Shown here: positions 40,326 to 49,812 of the stretch, piece after piece | Position numbering within the stretch: the stretch's first letter is position 1 | How the letters are laid out: each line of letters starts with the position of its first letter | Notes under the pieces: generated by a model | What the model was told of the DNA's origin: nothing | Databases searched by the model: none | The model's input: the letters and a program-made list of their open reading frames with translations, nothing else | Translations under genes and position numbers: made by a program | Assembly (NCBI GenBank): GCA_030429205.1 | Contig: JAUICZ010000001.1 | Coordinates: 486,806 to 550,805 of the forward strand | Reading direction: 5' to 3' | DNA: 64,000 bases | Source: Bacteroidia bacterium | GTDB taxonomy: Bacteria > Bacteroidota > Bacteroidia > Chitinophagales > Chitinophagaceae

Positions 40326-40738
40326 TTTTTCGCAAGATATTTAGGTAAGTAAACCGTAAGTATTTTAGATTTCCATCCGTTTGCCAGAATTCTACGAATA
40401 ATCATAGTATTCACTATACCTTCAAAACCACTGTGCTCAAAATTCAAAACAGTCTTGTTTTCAATTCGCTTAAGTATAAAGGTAACCCTGGTATCTTTTA
40501 GCGATCCGCCACTCCAGCTAAATGAAAGTTTTTCATGTTCTACAACTTCTAATACCTCACAATCTATAATACCATTGAAACCCGGATAAGGTTTTGTTTT
40601 AAACTGAAACTTATGTCCCTTTACCGGTTCAATATTGCAAGGCATCAGCCATTCACTCAATGCTTCTTTATCCGTTAATGCATACCATACTTCTTCGACC
40701 GGGAAATCGTATTCAACTGTAAGTTTAATTGTTCTCAT
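40322..40738 (-). CDS. SRPBCC (AHSA1-like) domain protein
   Basis: 138 residues. It has the AHSA1 pattern VEEVWYALTDKEALSEWLMP near the start, FNGIIDCEVLEVVEHEKLSFSWSGG, and the C-terminal helix RRILANGWKSKI. Such START-like folds bind hydrophobic ligands. It is the first gene of a three-gene operon with ArsR and DUF1801. Confidence 0.9.
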   Translation of the reverse strand: MRTIKLTVEYDFPVEEVWYALTDKEALSEWLMPCNIEPVKGHKFQFKTKPYPGFNGIIDCEVLEVVEHEKLSFSWSGGSLKDTRVTFILKRIENKTVLNFEHSGFEGIVNTMIIRRILANGWKSKILTVYLPKYLAKK

Positions 40739-40802
40739 TATTTATAAAACCAAAAGGTTACACAAATATATAAAACCTTTTGGTTTCACAAAATACAATA
40801 CA

Positions 40803-40836
40803 AAAAAAAGCACTGCATTTGGATATACAGTGCTTA
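40803..40836 (-). terminator. Terminator after trigger factor gene
   Basis: agcactg...cagtgct stem (40809-40815 with 40828-40834) followed on the minus strand by eight T residues. Confidence 0.85.
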
Positions 40837-40853
40837 TAGTAATTAAGTTTTAT

Positions 40854-42236
40854 TTAGTGATGATGGTGTGCATCATGCGCGTTTGGTAGTTTAAAGAACT
40901 CTTCCTCATCAACTTCTTTTTCTTCAATTTTAAACTTGCCTTCTAAAACAGTAAACAACTTATCGAATAACATACGACGGTATGTTTCGTCCATAGTTTT
41001 CTCGTCTTTAGTGGCTTTTGCTAAATACTCATCCATCCATGGAGTATCTGCTGCAGCATCAGGGCTCATACCAAAATATGCCATAACCTGTGCTTTAATA
41101 TTGTCTAACACCTCTTCGCGTGTTACATCAACATCATTATCAACGATTAGTTTGTCAGAGATCAACGTCCAACGCAACTGATGATCGAAGTTTGAAAACT
41201 CTGCCTCTACCTCTTCCGCAGTTTTAGGTTGTTCCCCACCTTCTCTCATCCAACGTTTCAAGAAGTCTACAGGTAGGTTAATGTCTGTGTTGTGTACTAA
41301 TAGTTCATACATCTCGCTTTGCAGGCGCTCTGCTGTCATTCTATCGTACTCTTTACCCAACTCTGTACGTAGCAACTCACGGAAAGCCGCTTCGTCTTTA
41401 ACATCTGCATTATTGAAAGTTTGCTTGTATAGTTCCTCATTCAATTCATGAGGAATAAGCATACCTACTTTTGTAATGGTCATCTTGAAGTAGTTCTCAG
41501 CTTCTGCTTCGTCCAACTTCAATGAGTGCTTCATAAAATGGCCCAACTCTTCGTCAGTGCAAATATCTTTTGGCTGCACTACAAAAGTATCTTCAGGCTT
41601 CTTACCCATTACCATATCCTTCAGCTTAGCAGGTAGTTTATCTACCAACTCAGTATCTTCAATTGGTTCTGCCCCCTCTGTTACATTACCGTCTGCATCA
41701 CAAGCCTCAAACTTTGTATAGATCAGGTTCTCTTTATCATCAACAGCATCCTGTGGTTCTACTTTACCAAACCTGCGTTGTATACGCTCTATCTCATCGT
41801 CTAACACTTTATCAGACAAGTTTACTTTGTAGCGGGTCAACTTAGTTTTACCATTAACGGCAGGGATATCAAAATCCGGTTTGATACCTATTTCAAAAGC
41901 AAAATCGATAGCATCTGCACTGTTCATGTCTAGTGTTGGAGGCACACCGTCTGCCATAGCCATAGGCTGTGCAAATATTTGCAGCTTTTCTTCCTTTATA
42001 TACTCGTCCATTTTAGAACTTGCCGCACGTAGCACCTCGTCGTTAAAAATAGACTGACCGTACATTTTCTTAACCATACCTGTAGGAACGTTTCCTTTAC
42101 GGAAACCCGGTACGTTCATTGTCTTAGCGTAGTGCTTCAAACTCTTTTCAAAAGATGGATAATAATCCTCTTTACTCAACTTCACTGTTAGCTTATCGTG
42201 TAATTCACCGATGTTTTCGCGTGTTACAGTAGCCAT
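40854..42236 (-). CDS. tig: Trigger factor (ribosome-associated chaperone)
   Basis: 460 residues. The ribosome-binding N-domain has the signature PGFRKGNVPTGMVKKMYG (about 40-57); the FKBP-type middle region is divergent as is usual in Bacteroidota, and a helical C-domain runs to the end. It acts on nascent chains at the exit tunnel. The C-terminus is unusual: after EEEFFKLPNAHDA the protein ends in four histidines. It lies 66 bp downstream of a tRNA-Leu gene; clpXP is not adjacent. Confidence 0.93.
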   Translation of the reverse strand: MATVTRENIGELHDKLTVKLSKEDYYPSFEKSLKHYAKTMNVPGFRKGNVPTGMVKKMYGQSIFNDEVLRAASSKMDEYIKEEKLQIFAQPMAMADGVPPTLDMNSADAIDFAFEIGIKPDFDIPAVNGKTKLTRYKVNLSDKVLDDEIERIQRRFGKVEPQDAVDDKENLIYTKFEACDADGNVTEGAEPIEDTELVDKLPAKLKDMVMGKKPEDTFVVQPKDICTDEELGHFMKHSLKLDEAEAENYFKMTITKVGMLIPHELNEELYKQTFNNADVKDEAAFRELLRTELGKEYDRMTAERLQSEMYELLVHNTDINLPVDFLKRWMREGGEQPKTAEEVEAEFSNFDHQLRWTLISDKLIVDNDVDVTREEVLDNIKAQVMAYFGMSPDAAADTPWMDEYLAKATKDEKTMDETYRRMLFDKLFTVLEGKFKIEEKEVDEEEFFKLPNAHDAHHHH

Positions 42237-42260
42237 ATCTTGCTCAATTTTTTTGATTTA

Positions 42261-42287
42261 AAAAAAGCCGATACATGATCGGCTTAT
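42261..42287 (-). terminator. Terminator after tRNA-Leu
   Basis: aagccgat / atcggctt hairpin with a 5-nt loop followed on the minus strand by seven T residues. Confidence 0.85.
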
Positions 42288-42302
42288 TACTTTGTTTTTG
42301 TG

Positions 42303-42384
42303 TGCGGGTGGAGGGACTCGAACCCCCACGCCGTGAAGCACTAGATCCTAAGTCTAGCGTGTCTACCAATTTCACCACACCCGC
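42303..42384 (-). tRNA. tRNA-Leu (UAG anticodon)
   Basis: 82 nt with A73 as last base. Acceptor arms GCGGGTG / CACCCGC pair perfectly. Anticodon loop CTTAGGA with anticodon TAG on an A-T/G-C stem (CTAGA / TCTAG), a class II variable arm (GTGCTTCACGGCGT), and TpsiC loop GGTTCGAGTCC. No CCA is encoded; the tRNA reads CUN codons. Confidence 0.96.
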
Positions 42385-42557
42385 TTAAGGGACGGCAAAG
42401 TTATGTAAAATTTTCATTCAGACAATCCCTATCAATTCAATTTTTTTATAAAATCTCATTTTTGAGAATTGTCATGTAATTACCATTTCTTTTCCCTGAA
42501 TTTCCGATAGATACGAATTGTCATTAAATTTATGTTTAAGAACAAAACCCACTGATT

Positions 42558-43268
42558 ATGACACATAAAGAAACAAAAGCCAGCTTACTGGTAGTAGAAG
42601 ACGAAGAAAGCTTAAGAGAAGCCCTTAAATTAAACCTGGAGTTAGAAGGCTATGAAGTAACAACAGTAGATAACGGCCCGGACGTATTAAAAGTGGTCAA
42701 AAATGAATATTTCGACCTGATTATACTTGATATAATGCTGCCTGATATGGACGGTATCACGGTTTGCGAGACCATACGTATGCAGCATAATGACGTTCCT
42801 ATCATGTTCTTATCTGCCCGAAACACCAGTGCAGACAAGGTAGAAGGCCTTAAAAAAGGTGGTGATGACTACCTAACCAAGCCTTTCAACCTGGAGGAGC
42901 TGCTATTAAGGGTGGATAAACTGATTGTGAAGAACAAAAAAATACACGATCCGCACTCTGTGGCAGATAAGTATGAGTTTGATAACTGTAGTATTGATTT
43001 CGCTGCGCACGAATGCATAGACCTAAAGGGAAATAAGCAAGAATTGAGTAAAAAAGAAGCTGCATTACTAAGACTATTGATAGAACATGAAGGGCAGGTA
43101 GTATCTCGCGAGCACATATTACAAATAGTTTGGGGGTATAATGTATATCCTACAACACGTACTATTGACAACTTTATTCTAAACTTCAGAAAGTATTTTG
43201 AGGAAGACAGCAGGAAGCCTAAGCACTTCCACTCTGTAAGGGGTATTGGATATAAGTTTACTGCATGA
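42558..43268 (+). CDS. OmpR-family response regulator, orphan
   Basis: 236 residues. Receiver domain with LLVVEDEESLREAL, phospho-Asp in LIILDIMLPDMDG (about residue 56), FLSARNTSADKVEGLKKGGDDYLTKPF, followed by a winged-helix DNA-binding domain (KEAALLRLLIEHEGQVVSREHILQIVWGYNVYPTTRTIDNFILNFRKYFE). It is close to RprY-type regulators of Bacteroidota. No histidine kinase lies next to it. Confidence 0.9.
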   Translation: MTHKETKASLLVVEDEESLREALKLNLELEGYEVTTVDNGPDVLKVVKNEYFDLIILDIMLPDMDGITVCETIRMQHNDVPIMFLSARNTSADKVEGLKKGGDDYLTKPFNLEELLLRVDKLIVKNKKIHDPHSVADKYEFDNCSIDFAAHECIDLKGNKQELSKKEAALLRLLIEHEGQVVSREHILQIVWGYNVYPTTRTIDNFILNFRKYFEEDSRKPKHFHSVRGIGYKFTA

Positions 43269-43330
43269 TTGCACCTTTAAAACTTTTTAGTATTTTCATA
43301 GCTGAATTTACTTGAAAGAAATACTCCAAC

Positions 43331-43654
43331 ATGCGTAAATATTTATTTTCTGCTGTATTGTTTGTTATGGCTGCTGTGGTAGTGGTATCTTGTAAAAAAG
43401 ATAAAGACCTGAAAAAAGCTACTGTGGTTGACACCGGTGACATTGCAGGTGGTGGCTGCGGCTATGTACTTAGTGTAGAGGGGGAAGGTGAGTATTTACG
43501 TCCCAGCAACTTACCTACTGCATATATGCACGATGGCTTCAAAGTAAAAGTTAAGTTCGACCGTGACGGACAGGGACAACAATGTTCTGTTTACCCTAAG
43601 CACTTATTTTTAGAAGTAATACAGCTTACGGTTATCAAAACTGATTTAGACTAA
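43331..43654 (+). CDS. Hypothetical lipoprotein
   Basis: 107 residues. Signal MRKYLFSAVLFVMAAVVVVSC, lipid Cys 21, then KKDKDLKK. The mature part includes GGCGYVLSVEGEGEYLRPSNLPTAYMHDGFKVKVKFD and another cysteine near residue 88, compatible with one disulfide. It is a short beta-rich domain of a kind common in Bacteroidota but without a name I recognise. It follows the response regulator by 62 bp and could be under its control. Confidence 0.75.
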   Translation: MRKYLFSAVLFVMAAVVVVSCKKDKDLKKATVVDTGDIAGGGCGYVLSVEGEGEYLRPSNLPTAYMHDGFKVKVKFDRDGQGQQCSVYPKHLFLEVIQLTVIKTDLD

Positions 43655-43657
43655 GTA

Positions 43658-45283
43658 TTAGTCGTCGTTTAATTTACTCCAACCCAGCAATAACTCTTTT
43701 TTATCGCCTGCAGTATGTTGTACTACGGTGCAATATGTTTGTGTGTGCCGACTATAATCTGCACTTTCGATTATTGCAGCAAAACTTTCATTGCCATTAG
43801 GTTCTCCGTACAAGAAGTCTGTATACACCTCTCTGGAACGAGATACCTTGCAATAGACAGCGTTCGTGTTTTGCATAGTATATGCAGTATCAATAGCAGT
43901 ACTTAAAGGCTTGTTTATATTACTAACCAAGTCGTTGTATATAACAAATGTATTTCTTCTGGGAGTGTAATATGTATTGAAAGATGCAAACTGATACTCC
44001 CATTCATGTTCCGGTTTGCTTCTAAGCCAATACCTTTTAGTATCTCTGTTTCTAAGTAAGAAGCCATTTGTATTCAACTCCATCATTTGTCGTTTTGGTA
44101 ATACTGTTCCCCATATCTCTTCACCATCGCTACCAACCTGCGTAATAACAACATCTCCTATACATGTAAACAACCTGGAAACTCCATCTAATTCTACTCC
44201 TTCATGTATTATTTCAGATACTATTGTTGACATACCATACTTGTTGGTATTAAAAAAAAGTGGTGCTAGTGGTGTTTTTCTTAAAGAATAATAAGTAGAA
44301 TCTGACTCCTGCTGCAAATAAGCATTGGCAGCACGATGCTGAATGTACTCATACTTCATATCTCCAAAATTCCTAAGAGCGTATCGCAACAATGCAGGAT
44401 CATATATGCTTCTGAAAGTTTTCTCTAAACCATTGTTATAACTTTCATCTATACCGCTTACCATTAAATAGTTCAACCTTTTTTCGAATGCGTCATAGGC
44501 AGACATAGAGTAATACGGTGCTACATTATCCGGTAATTCAGTCGACACTACGGCTTTGAAACTACTATCTCCATTGGACAGGTAACATATAACTAGTTCA
44601 TTTAAATAATCTGAGGGGTAATGTATGATCTTACTATACATAAGCGACACAACAATACTACCATCGCTACAGGCATCTGTACCTATGTGTGTTATCCTAT
44701 CGTAGTTCTGCGCATTTTTTGTAACCTCTACCTTACTTACTTCTTTATGCTCCTTATCATACACATGCAGGTATAACTTTTCACCGTCTCTTTCTGTCAC
44801 GGTTCTCATTGCAAAAACAGCATAGCCACCACTAATAGGGTTCATCACCAAACTAAAATCTATGGCATCTCTCAAACTGGCAGATGCCAATACTTTCTTC
44901 TCTTCAATAAACTTTCCGGTGTTTGCATCAAAGCATATTCTAACAAGTGTTTCTTTGTTGTATATCTCTTGTTTAACGAACATTACTGCCTGATCGTTTA
45001 TCTCATATACACCGTACATTAAAGAATGATGCAACAAAGAGTTATCCATCAGCTTGCCTAAAAATTTATCGGCACCAATTAGCTTATGTTCTTTATCGAA
45101 AAGCTGTACCAGAATAGACTTATTCTTCTCAGCATGAAAAAGCATAGTATTACCATTTGATAACTGTAGTACTTTGTTCCAACCGCTTAAAGGCAGGTCA
45201 AGGGGTTCGCTAAATGCCGTTTCCTGGCTGAAGCTTGCAGTAAAACTGAATAAAAAAACAATAAGGGTTATCAGGGGTTTCAT
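43658..45283 (-). CDS. Exported protein of unknown function
   Basis: 541 residues. Signal peptide MKPLITLIVFLFSFTASFSQ, then no membrane helix. The sequence is beta-rich with many aromatic residues and repeating short strands, which would fit a propeller-like or multi-domain surface protein, but no repeat motif is clear enough to name. There is no T9SS sorting domain at the C-terminus. It is the only gene between the small lipoprotein (convergent, 3 bp apart) and gcvP. Confidence 0.75.
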   Translation of the reverse strand: MKPLITLIVFLFSFTASFSQETAFSEPLDLPLSGWNKVLQLSNGNTMLFHAEKNKSILVQLFDKEHKLIGADKFLGKLMDNSLLHHSLMYGVYEINDQAVMFVKQEIYNKETLVRICFDANTGKFIEEKKVLASASLRDAIDFSLVMNPISGGYAVFAMRTVTERDGEKLYLHVYDKEHKEVSKVEVTKNAQNYDRITHIGTDACSDGSIVVSLMYSKIIHYPSDYLNELVICYLSNGDSSFKAVVSTELPDNVAPYYSMSAYDAFEKRLNYLMVSGIDESYNNGLEKTFRSIYDPALLRYALRNFGDMKYEYIQHRAANAYLQQESDSTYYSLRKTPLAPLFFNTNKYGMSTIVSEIIHEGVELDGVSRLFTCIGDVVITQVGSDGEEIWGTVLPKRQMMELNTNGFLLRNRDTKRYWLRSKPEHEWEYQFASFNTYYTPRRNTFVIYNDLVSNINKPLSTAIDTAYTMQNTNAVYCKVSRSREVYTDFLYGEPNGNESFAAIIESADYSRHTQTYCTVVQHTAGDKKELLLGWSKLNDD

Positions 45284-45348
45284 ATGATATTTTGAATTGA
45301 GCCGCTAAAATAACATGCTCCTTTCTTCTATGCAAAACACATAAAACC

Positions 45349-45380
45349 AAAAAGCCGCTCAGTTTCCTGAACGGCTTTTA
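45349..45380 (-). terminator. Terminator after gcvP
   Basis: aaagccgctcag / ctgaacggcttt hairpin (one G-U pair on one strand) with short loop, followed by a T-rich stretch on the minus strand. It is about 20 bp after the gcvP stop. Confidence 0.75.
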
Positions 45381-45398
45381 TCTTAAACAGATTAATTA

Positions 45399-48284
45399 TT
45401 ATGCTTCAGATTCCATATAACTGGTGATCGGCTCACAAGTACAGATCAAGTTTCTGTCACCATGTGTATTGTTTACACGAGCAACACTTGGCCAGAACTT
45501 GTTATCTCTCACCCACTCAAGCGGATATGCTGCCTCTTCTCTGCTATATGCATGGTTCCACTCGTTTGCAGTAATTACAAATTGCGTATGTGGCGCATGC
45601 TTCAATGGATTATCTTCTTTATCTGCCTTACCATCTTCTACAGCGCGAATCTCTTCACGTATTTGTAATAACGCATCACAGAAACGATCCAACTCACCTT
45701 TATCTTCACTCTCTGTTGGTTCTATCATAATAGTACCCGGTACAGGGAAACTCATTGTAGGTGCGTGGAAACCGTAGTCCATCAAGCGCTTAGCAACATC
45801 TTCTGCCTCAATACCTGCTGTTTTCTTGAACGGACGTAGATCTACAATAAACTCGTGTGCACATGTACCACCATTACCTGTATAAAGTATATCAAAATCG
45901 TTCTGCAAACGTGCACGCATATAGTTTGCATTTAGTATCGCATATTCACTGCTGTCTTTCAAGCCTTTTGCACCCAGCAAACGAATGTAAGCATAAGAGA
46001 TCAGCAAGATGCTCGCAGAACCAAACGGCGCTGCTGATACTGCACCTGCAGCTTCGCCTTTAGAATCAAATACATGTCCCGGTAAGAACGGAGCCAAATG
46101 CTCACGCACACAGATTGGTCCCATACCAGGGCCACCACCACCATGTGGTATAGCAAATGTTTTGTGCAAGTTCAGGTGACATACATCAGCACCAATGTTA
46201 CCCGGAGATGTTAGGCCAACCTGTGCATTCATGTTTGCACCATCCATATATACCTGTCCACCATTCTCGTGAACGATGTTGGTAATATCCCTGATAGTTT
46301 CTTCGTAAACACCATATGTAGAAGGGTATGTTACCATGATACCCGCAAGGTTATCTTTATGCTGTTCAGCCTTAGCTTTAAGATCTTCCAAATCGATATA
46401 TCCATTCTCTAAAGCTTTTACCACAACTACTTTGTAACCTACCATTACTGCAGATGCAGGGTTGGTTCCGTGTGCAGAAATAGGTATCAACATCACGTTA
46501 CGGTGATGATCTCCTCTACTCTCGTGATAACCTTTGATAGTTAACAGACCTGCGTACTCACCTTGAGCTCCACTATTCGGCTGTAAGCTACAAGCATCAA
46601 AACCTGTGATCTCGCTCAAGTGTGCAGATAGTTCTTTACACATACGCAAATAACCTTCTGCCTGACCTGTTGGTACGAATGGATGCATTTTGCTCCAGTG
46701 CGACCAGCTCAACGGCATCATCTGTGCAGCTGCATTCAGCTTCATAGTACATGATCCTAATGATATCATGCTGGTGTTCAAAGCAAGGTCTTTGTTCTCC
46801 AACTTCTTCATATAACGCATCATCAATGTTTCGCTATGGTAGCTGTTAAACACCGAATGAGTTAAGAATGAAGATGTACGTGTCAATGCTGTAGGAATAT
46901 TCGTCAACGCCAAATCGTGATGAATATCAAAAGCAATAGGATCTTCACTATTGAAGAATATGTTTACTATATCTGCAATGTCAGACGTAGTAGTTGTTTC
47001 GTCAATAGATATCGCTATTAACTCATTATTCCCTTCGAAGTACCTGAAGTTGATTTCTGCTTTTTCTGCTCTTGTTTTGATAACATCAGCTTGTGGAACT
47101 TTCACTGCTATAGTATCAAAGAAAGAGTCGTTGTAAATCTCAAAACCTGCATGCTTGATCTCTTCTGCCAAAGTGCTGGTCAGTACAGATATGCGTTTAG
47201 CGATATTTTTCAACCCATCCGGCCCGTGATATACCGCATACATTGCAGCCATGTTTGCCAGTAATGCTTGTGCTGTACAAATGTTTGAAGTAGCACGCTC
47301 GCGCTTGATGTGCTGCTCACGTGTTTGTAGCGCCATACGCAATGCACGGTTACCCTGAGCATCTACACTCACACCAATAATACGACCCGGCATCTGGCGT
47401 TTAAACTTATCCGTAGATGAAATGAACGCTGCGTGTGGTCCGCCAAAACCTAACGGAACACCATAACGTTGTGCAGAACCTAATGCCACATCAGCACCCA
47501 ATTCTCCCGGAGGCGTTAATAAAGTAAGCGCTAAAAGATCTGTAGCCATTGCCACGTAAGCACCAGCATTGTGTACTTTATTAATGAAACCCCTGTAATC
47601 TACAATAGTACCTTTATCGTTAGGATACTGTACCAATGCACCAAAGTATGTTTCATCAATTTCTGCTGTATTATAATCACCAAATACCAACTCAATATTC
47701 AAAGGAGTGGCACGTGTGATAACGATATCTTTTGTTTGCGGATATATCTCTTGGTCTACAAAGAACTTCGGACGCTCCGGCTTGTCATGATTTCTATTCA
47801 ATGAGCTAAAGAACATAGACATCGCCTCTGCTGCTGCTGTACCCTCATCCAGCAATGATGCATTCGCCAGTTCTAAACCAGTCATATCACTAATAAGTGT
47901 TTGGAAGTTCAATAAGCTTTCCAAACGTCCTTGAGATATCTCTGCCTGATACGGGGTATAAGATGTATACCAACCCGGATTTTCAAAAAGGTTACGTAAG
48001 ATCACATTAGGTGTATGTGTATCATAATAACCCTGCCCGATGTAGGTACGGTACATTTTATTTTTAAGAGAAGTTTCTTTCAGCTGCTGTAAAAACTCTG
48101 CTTCGCTCTGGCTTTCGGGAACACTTAAAGGTTTTTCTAAGCGAATGGCACTCGGCACTGTACGTGCTATCAGTTCATCCATATCAGATACGCCAATTGC
48201 TTTTAGCATATCTGCTGTCTCTTGTTCATTTGGCCCCAAGTGGCGACCAATAAACTCCTGTTGTTGAAGAGAAAATAAATTCAT
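45399..48284 (-). CDS. gcvP: Glycine dehydrogenase (aminomethyl-transferring), P-protein
   Basis: 961 residues from the ATG at 48284 (MNLFSLQQQEFIGRHLGP), preceded by AAGGATATATC; the longer frame starts with TTG. It is the single-chain form: the alpha-like half (SLLDEGTAAAEAM) and the beta-like half with the PLP lysine in LNLHKTFAIPHGGGGPGMGP (about residue 700). It decarboxylates glycine and passes the methylamine to lipoyl-H protein. gcvT and gcvH are not adjacent. Confidence 0.96.
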   Translation of the reverse strand: MNLFSLQQQEFIGRHLGPNEQETADMLKAIGVSDMDELIARTVPSAIRLEKPLSVPESQSEAEFLQQLKETSLKNKMYRTYIGQGYYDTHTPNVILRNLFENPGWYTSYTPYQAEISQGRLESLLNFQTLISDMTGLELANASLLDEGTAAAEAMSMFFSSLNRNHDKPERPKFFVDQEIYPQTKDIVITRATPLNIELVFGDYNTAEIDETYFGALVQYPNDKGTIVDYRGFINKVHNAGAYVAMATDLLALTLLTPPGELGADVALGSAQRYGVPLGFGGPHAAFISSTDKFKRQMPGRIIGVSVDAQGNRALRMALQTREQHIKRERATSNICTAQALLANMAAMYAVYHGPDGLKNIAKRISVLTSTLAEEIKHAGFEIYNDSFFDTIAVKVPQADVIKTRAEKAEINFRYFEGNNELIAISIDETTTTSDIADIVNIFFNSEDPIAFDIHHDLALTNIPTALTRTSSFLTHSVFNSYHSETLMMRYMKKLENKDLALNTSMISLGSCTMKLNAAAQMMPLSWSHWSKMHPFVPTGQAEGYLRMCKELSAHLSEITGFDACSLQPNSGAQGEYAGLLTIKGYHESRGDHHRNVMLIPISAHGTNPASAVMVGYKVVVVKALENGYIDLEDLKAKAEQHKDNLAGIMVTYPSTYGVYEETIRDITNIVHENGGQVYMDGANMNAQVGLTSPGNIGADVCHLNLHKTFAIPHGGGGPGMGPICVREHLAPFLPGHVFDSKGEAAGAVSAAPFGSASILLISYAYIRLLGAKGLKDSSEYAILNANYMRARLQNDFDILYTGNGGTCAHEFIVDLRPFKKTAGIEAEDVAKRLMDYGFHAPTMSFPVPGTIMIEPTESEDKGELDRFCDALLQIREEIRAVEDGKADKEDNPLKHAPHTQFVITANEWNHAYSREEAAYPLEWVRDNKFWPSVARVNNTHGDRNLICTCEPITSYMESEA

Positions 48285-48315
48285 GATATATCCTTGCAAA
48301 ATTTTTAAGAATACG

Positions 48316-48346
48316 CAAAGGTAGCGGGATACGGCATATTTGCAAA
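48316..48346 (-). promoter_or_regulatory. Promoter of gcvP
   Basis: On the minus strand TTTG (48343-48346), exactly 19 nt, TACCTTTG (48316-48323), the full Bacteroidota consensus, about 32 bp before the gcvP ATG. Confidence 0.75.
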
Positions 48347-48419
48347 GCTTTATATTTTGATTTAAGCTAAAATGTGTTATTTAGCAATAAATACATATTA
48401 TATAGAACCTACTTCACCT

Positions 48420-49013
48420 ATGAACAGACTGTTATACATTATCCTTTTCATTACATTGTTAGCCTCTTGTACCCCATTTCGCATATATGTTCGTATCAAC
48501 CAAAATGGTTACCCTGCTTTAACTGAACAACAACGTGTAGAGATCCGTCAATTTGCCAATAACAGACAAAATGATACAGGTAAATATCTGGTAGAGATCA
48601 CAGCAAAAGATGTATACCCTGTTTTGAAAAAGAATCAATATACATGGCTGCATTTTTGGACACCATTTTGCAAGGGAGAGAACTGTAAGCCTTTGTGGTA
48701 CTATGATAAGATTGCCCTAAATGCTAAAAGTAAAGGCCTGCAATCTATGCTGATATCCAACTCATACAGCTACAGGTCTGTAAAAAGTCAGGTAAAGAGT
48801 TATAGCGATGATGTTTATGTGATCAAAAACGCTGTTTATGGGTCAACCATTGGTAAAAACCATAAAGCCTTTATAAATGATTTTGTCGAAGATGGTTATA
48901 TTTCAAAGCCTAACCTTTTCTCTAACCTCATATTCAAAGGGGATTCATTGGTGTATTACGGCAGCAATATCTCAACAGCCATTGTAGATAGTGTAGTGAA
49001 TGCTACTCGATAA
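48420..49013 (+). CDS. Lipoprotein with degenerate thioredoxin-like fold
   Basis: 197 residues from the ATG at 48420 (MNRLLYIILFITLLASC, lipid Cys 17); an earlier in-frame ATG adds a stretch without signal character. The core YTWLHFWTPFCKGENCKPLW occupies the place of the FWAxWCxxC motif in TlpA-like proteins, but the two cysteines are separated by four residues (C-K-G-E-N-C), so ordinary CxxC redox chemistry is unlikely. LFSNLIFKGDSLVYYG follows the usual strand order. Its end overlaps the convergent ParA gene by 11 bp. Confidence 0.72.
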   Translation: MNRLLYIILFITLLASCTPFRIYVRINQNGYPALTEQQRVEIRQFANNRQNDTGKYLVEITAKDVYPVLKKNQYTWLHFWTPFCKGENCKPLWYYDKIALNAKSKGLQSMLISNSYSYRSVKSQVKSYSDDVYVIKNAVYGSTIGKNHKAFINDFVEDGYISKPNLFSNLIFKGDSLVYYGSNISTAIVDSVVNATR

Positions 49014-49746
49014 TACCTTCTTTCAGCTCGTTCCAAAGGGCTTTATAGCAAGTATTGGCATAACTTTTAGGAGCAAACACATCCAGAGGTGCCAGTTTAG
49101 TTCCCATCTTCTCAATGTCAGATAGGTTTGGAACATAATGCTCTAAGAATCGGTTGTCTTTATAGAGTTCTTTCATCACGTCCATATGCATACTCTTACG
49201 AAGATCTGCCATTGTGAAAAAACAAATAAGTTTGTCCAGATCTACTTTAGTCTTCTCGAAATACTCTTTTACCATACCATAAGTACGTATAGAAAGCGTA
49301 GTTGGTATTACCGGCATTAGTATAATGTCGGACGCGTTAAAAATATTATCAGCCAATAAAGAAAATGCAGGGGGGCAATCTATAAATACAAAATCATAAT
49401 CTGATGATACTTGCTTCAACAAACTTTTTAATTGCTTTTTAGACCTTTTTACCTCGTCCAAAACAATATCCAGTTTGCGGGCAGATAAATCTGCAGGTAT
49501 CATATCTAAGCTGTAGTAGTTGGTAGCTTTAATTGCTTTCTCTAATGCAACATCCTCTTGCATTATTTTTTTAGCAGAGCTTTTCTTTTTAGGACTTACA
49601 TTAAAATAGAAACTGGCCGCGCCTTGCGGATCCAGGTCCCATACCAATGTATTATAACCGTCCTTGGCTGCTAAATAAGCAAGATTCACGCAAGAAGATG
49701 TTTTACCAACACCACCTTTTAAATTGTATAATGATATTACCTGCAT
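49003..49746 (-). CDS. ParA-family ATPase, orphan
   Basis: 247 residues. Deviant Walker A NLKGGVGKTSSCVNLAYLAA with the signature lysine, Walker A-prime VWDLDPQGAASFYF, and Walker B VFIDCPPAFSLLADN. It has no N-terminal helix-turn-helix, so it is the ParA/Soj type. A ParB gene would be expected next to it and is absent, so it may position a non-chromosomal cargo or be a solitary paralogue. Downstream the transcript ends against the convergent lipoprotein gene. Confidence 0.9.
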   Translation of the reverse strand: MQVISLYNLKGGVGKTSSCVNLAYLAAKDGYNTLVWDLDPQGAASFYFNVSPKKKSSAKKIMQEDVALEKAIKATNYYSLDMIPADLSARKLDIVLDEVKRSKKQLKSLLKQVSSDYDFVFIDCPPAFSLLADNIFNASDIILMPVIPTTLSIRTYGMVKEYFEKTKVDLDKLICFFTMADLRKSMHMDVMKELYKDNRFLEHYVPNLSDIEKMGTKLAPLDVFAPKSYANTCYKALWNELKEGIIE

Positions 49747-49812
49747 AAGTACAACTTATAAAACTAAAAGAAACAAAGCTGTCTTGCAAAGTTTCTATGT
49801 TAAGTTTATAAA

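Noticed and set aside
49003..49746. A plasmid or chromosome partition locus
   Set aside because: There is no ParB gene and no parS-like palindrome cluster nearby.
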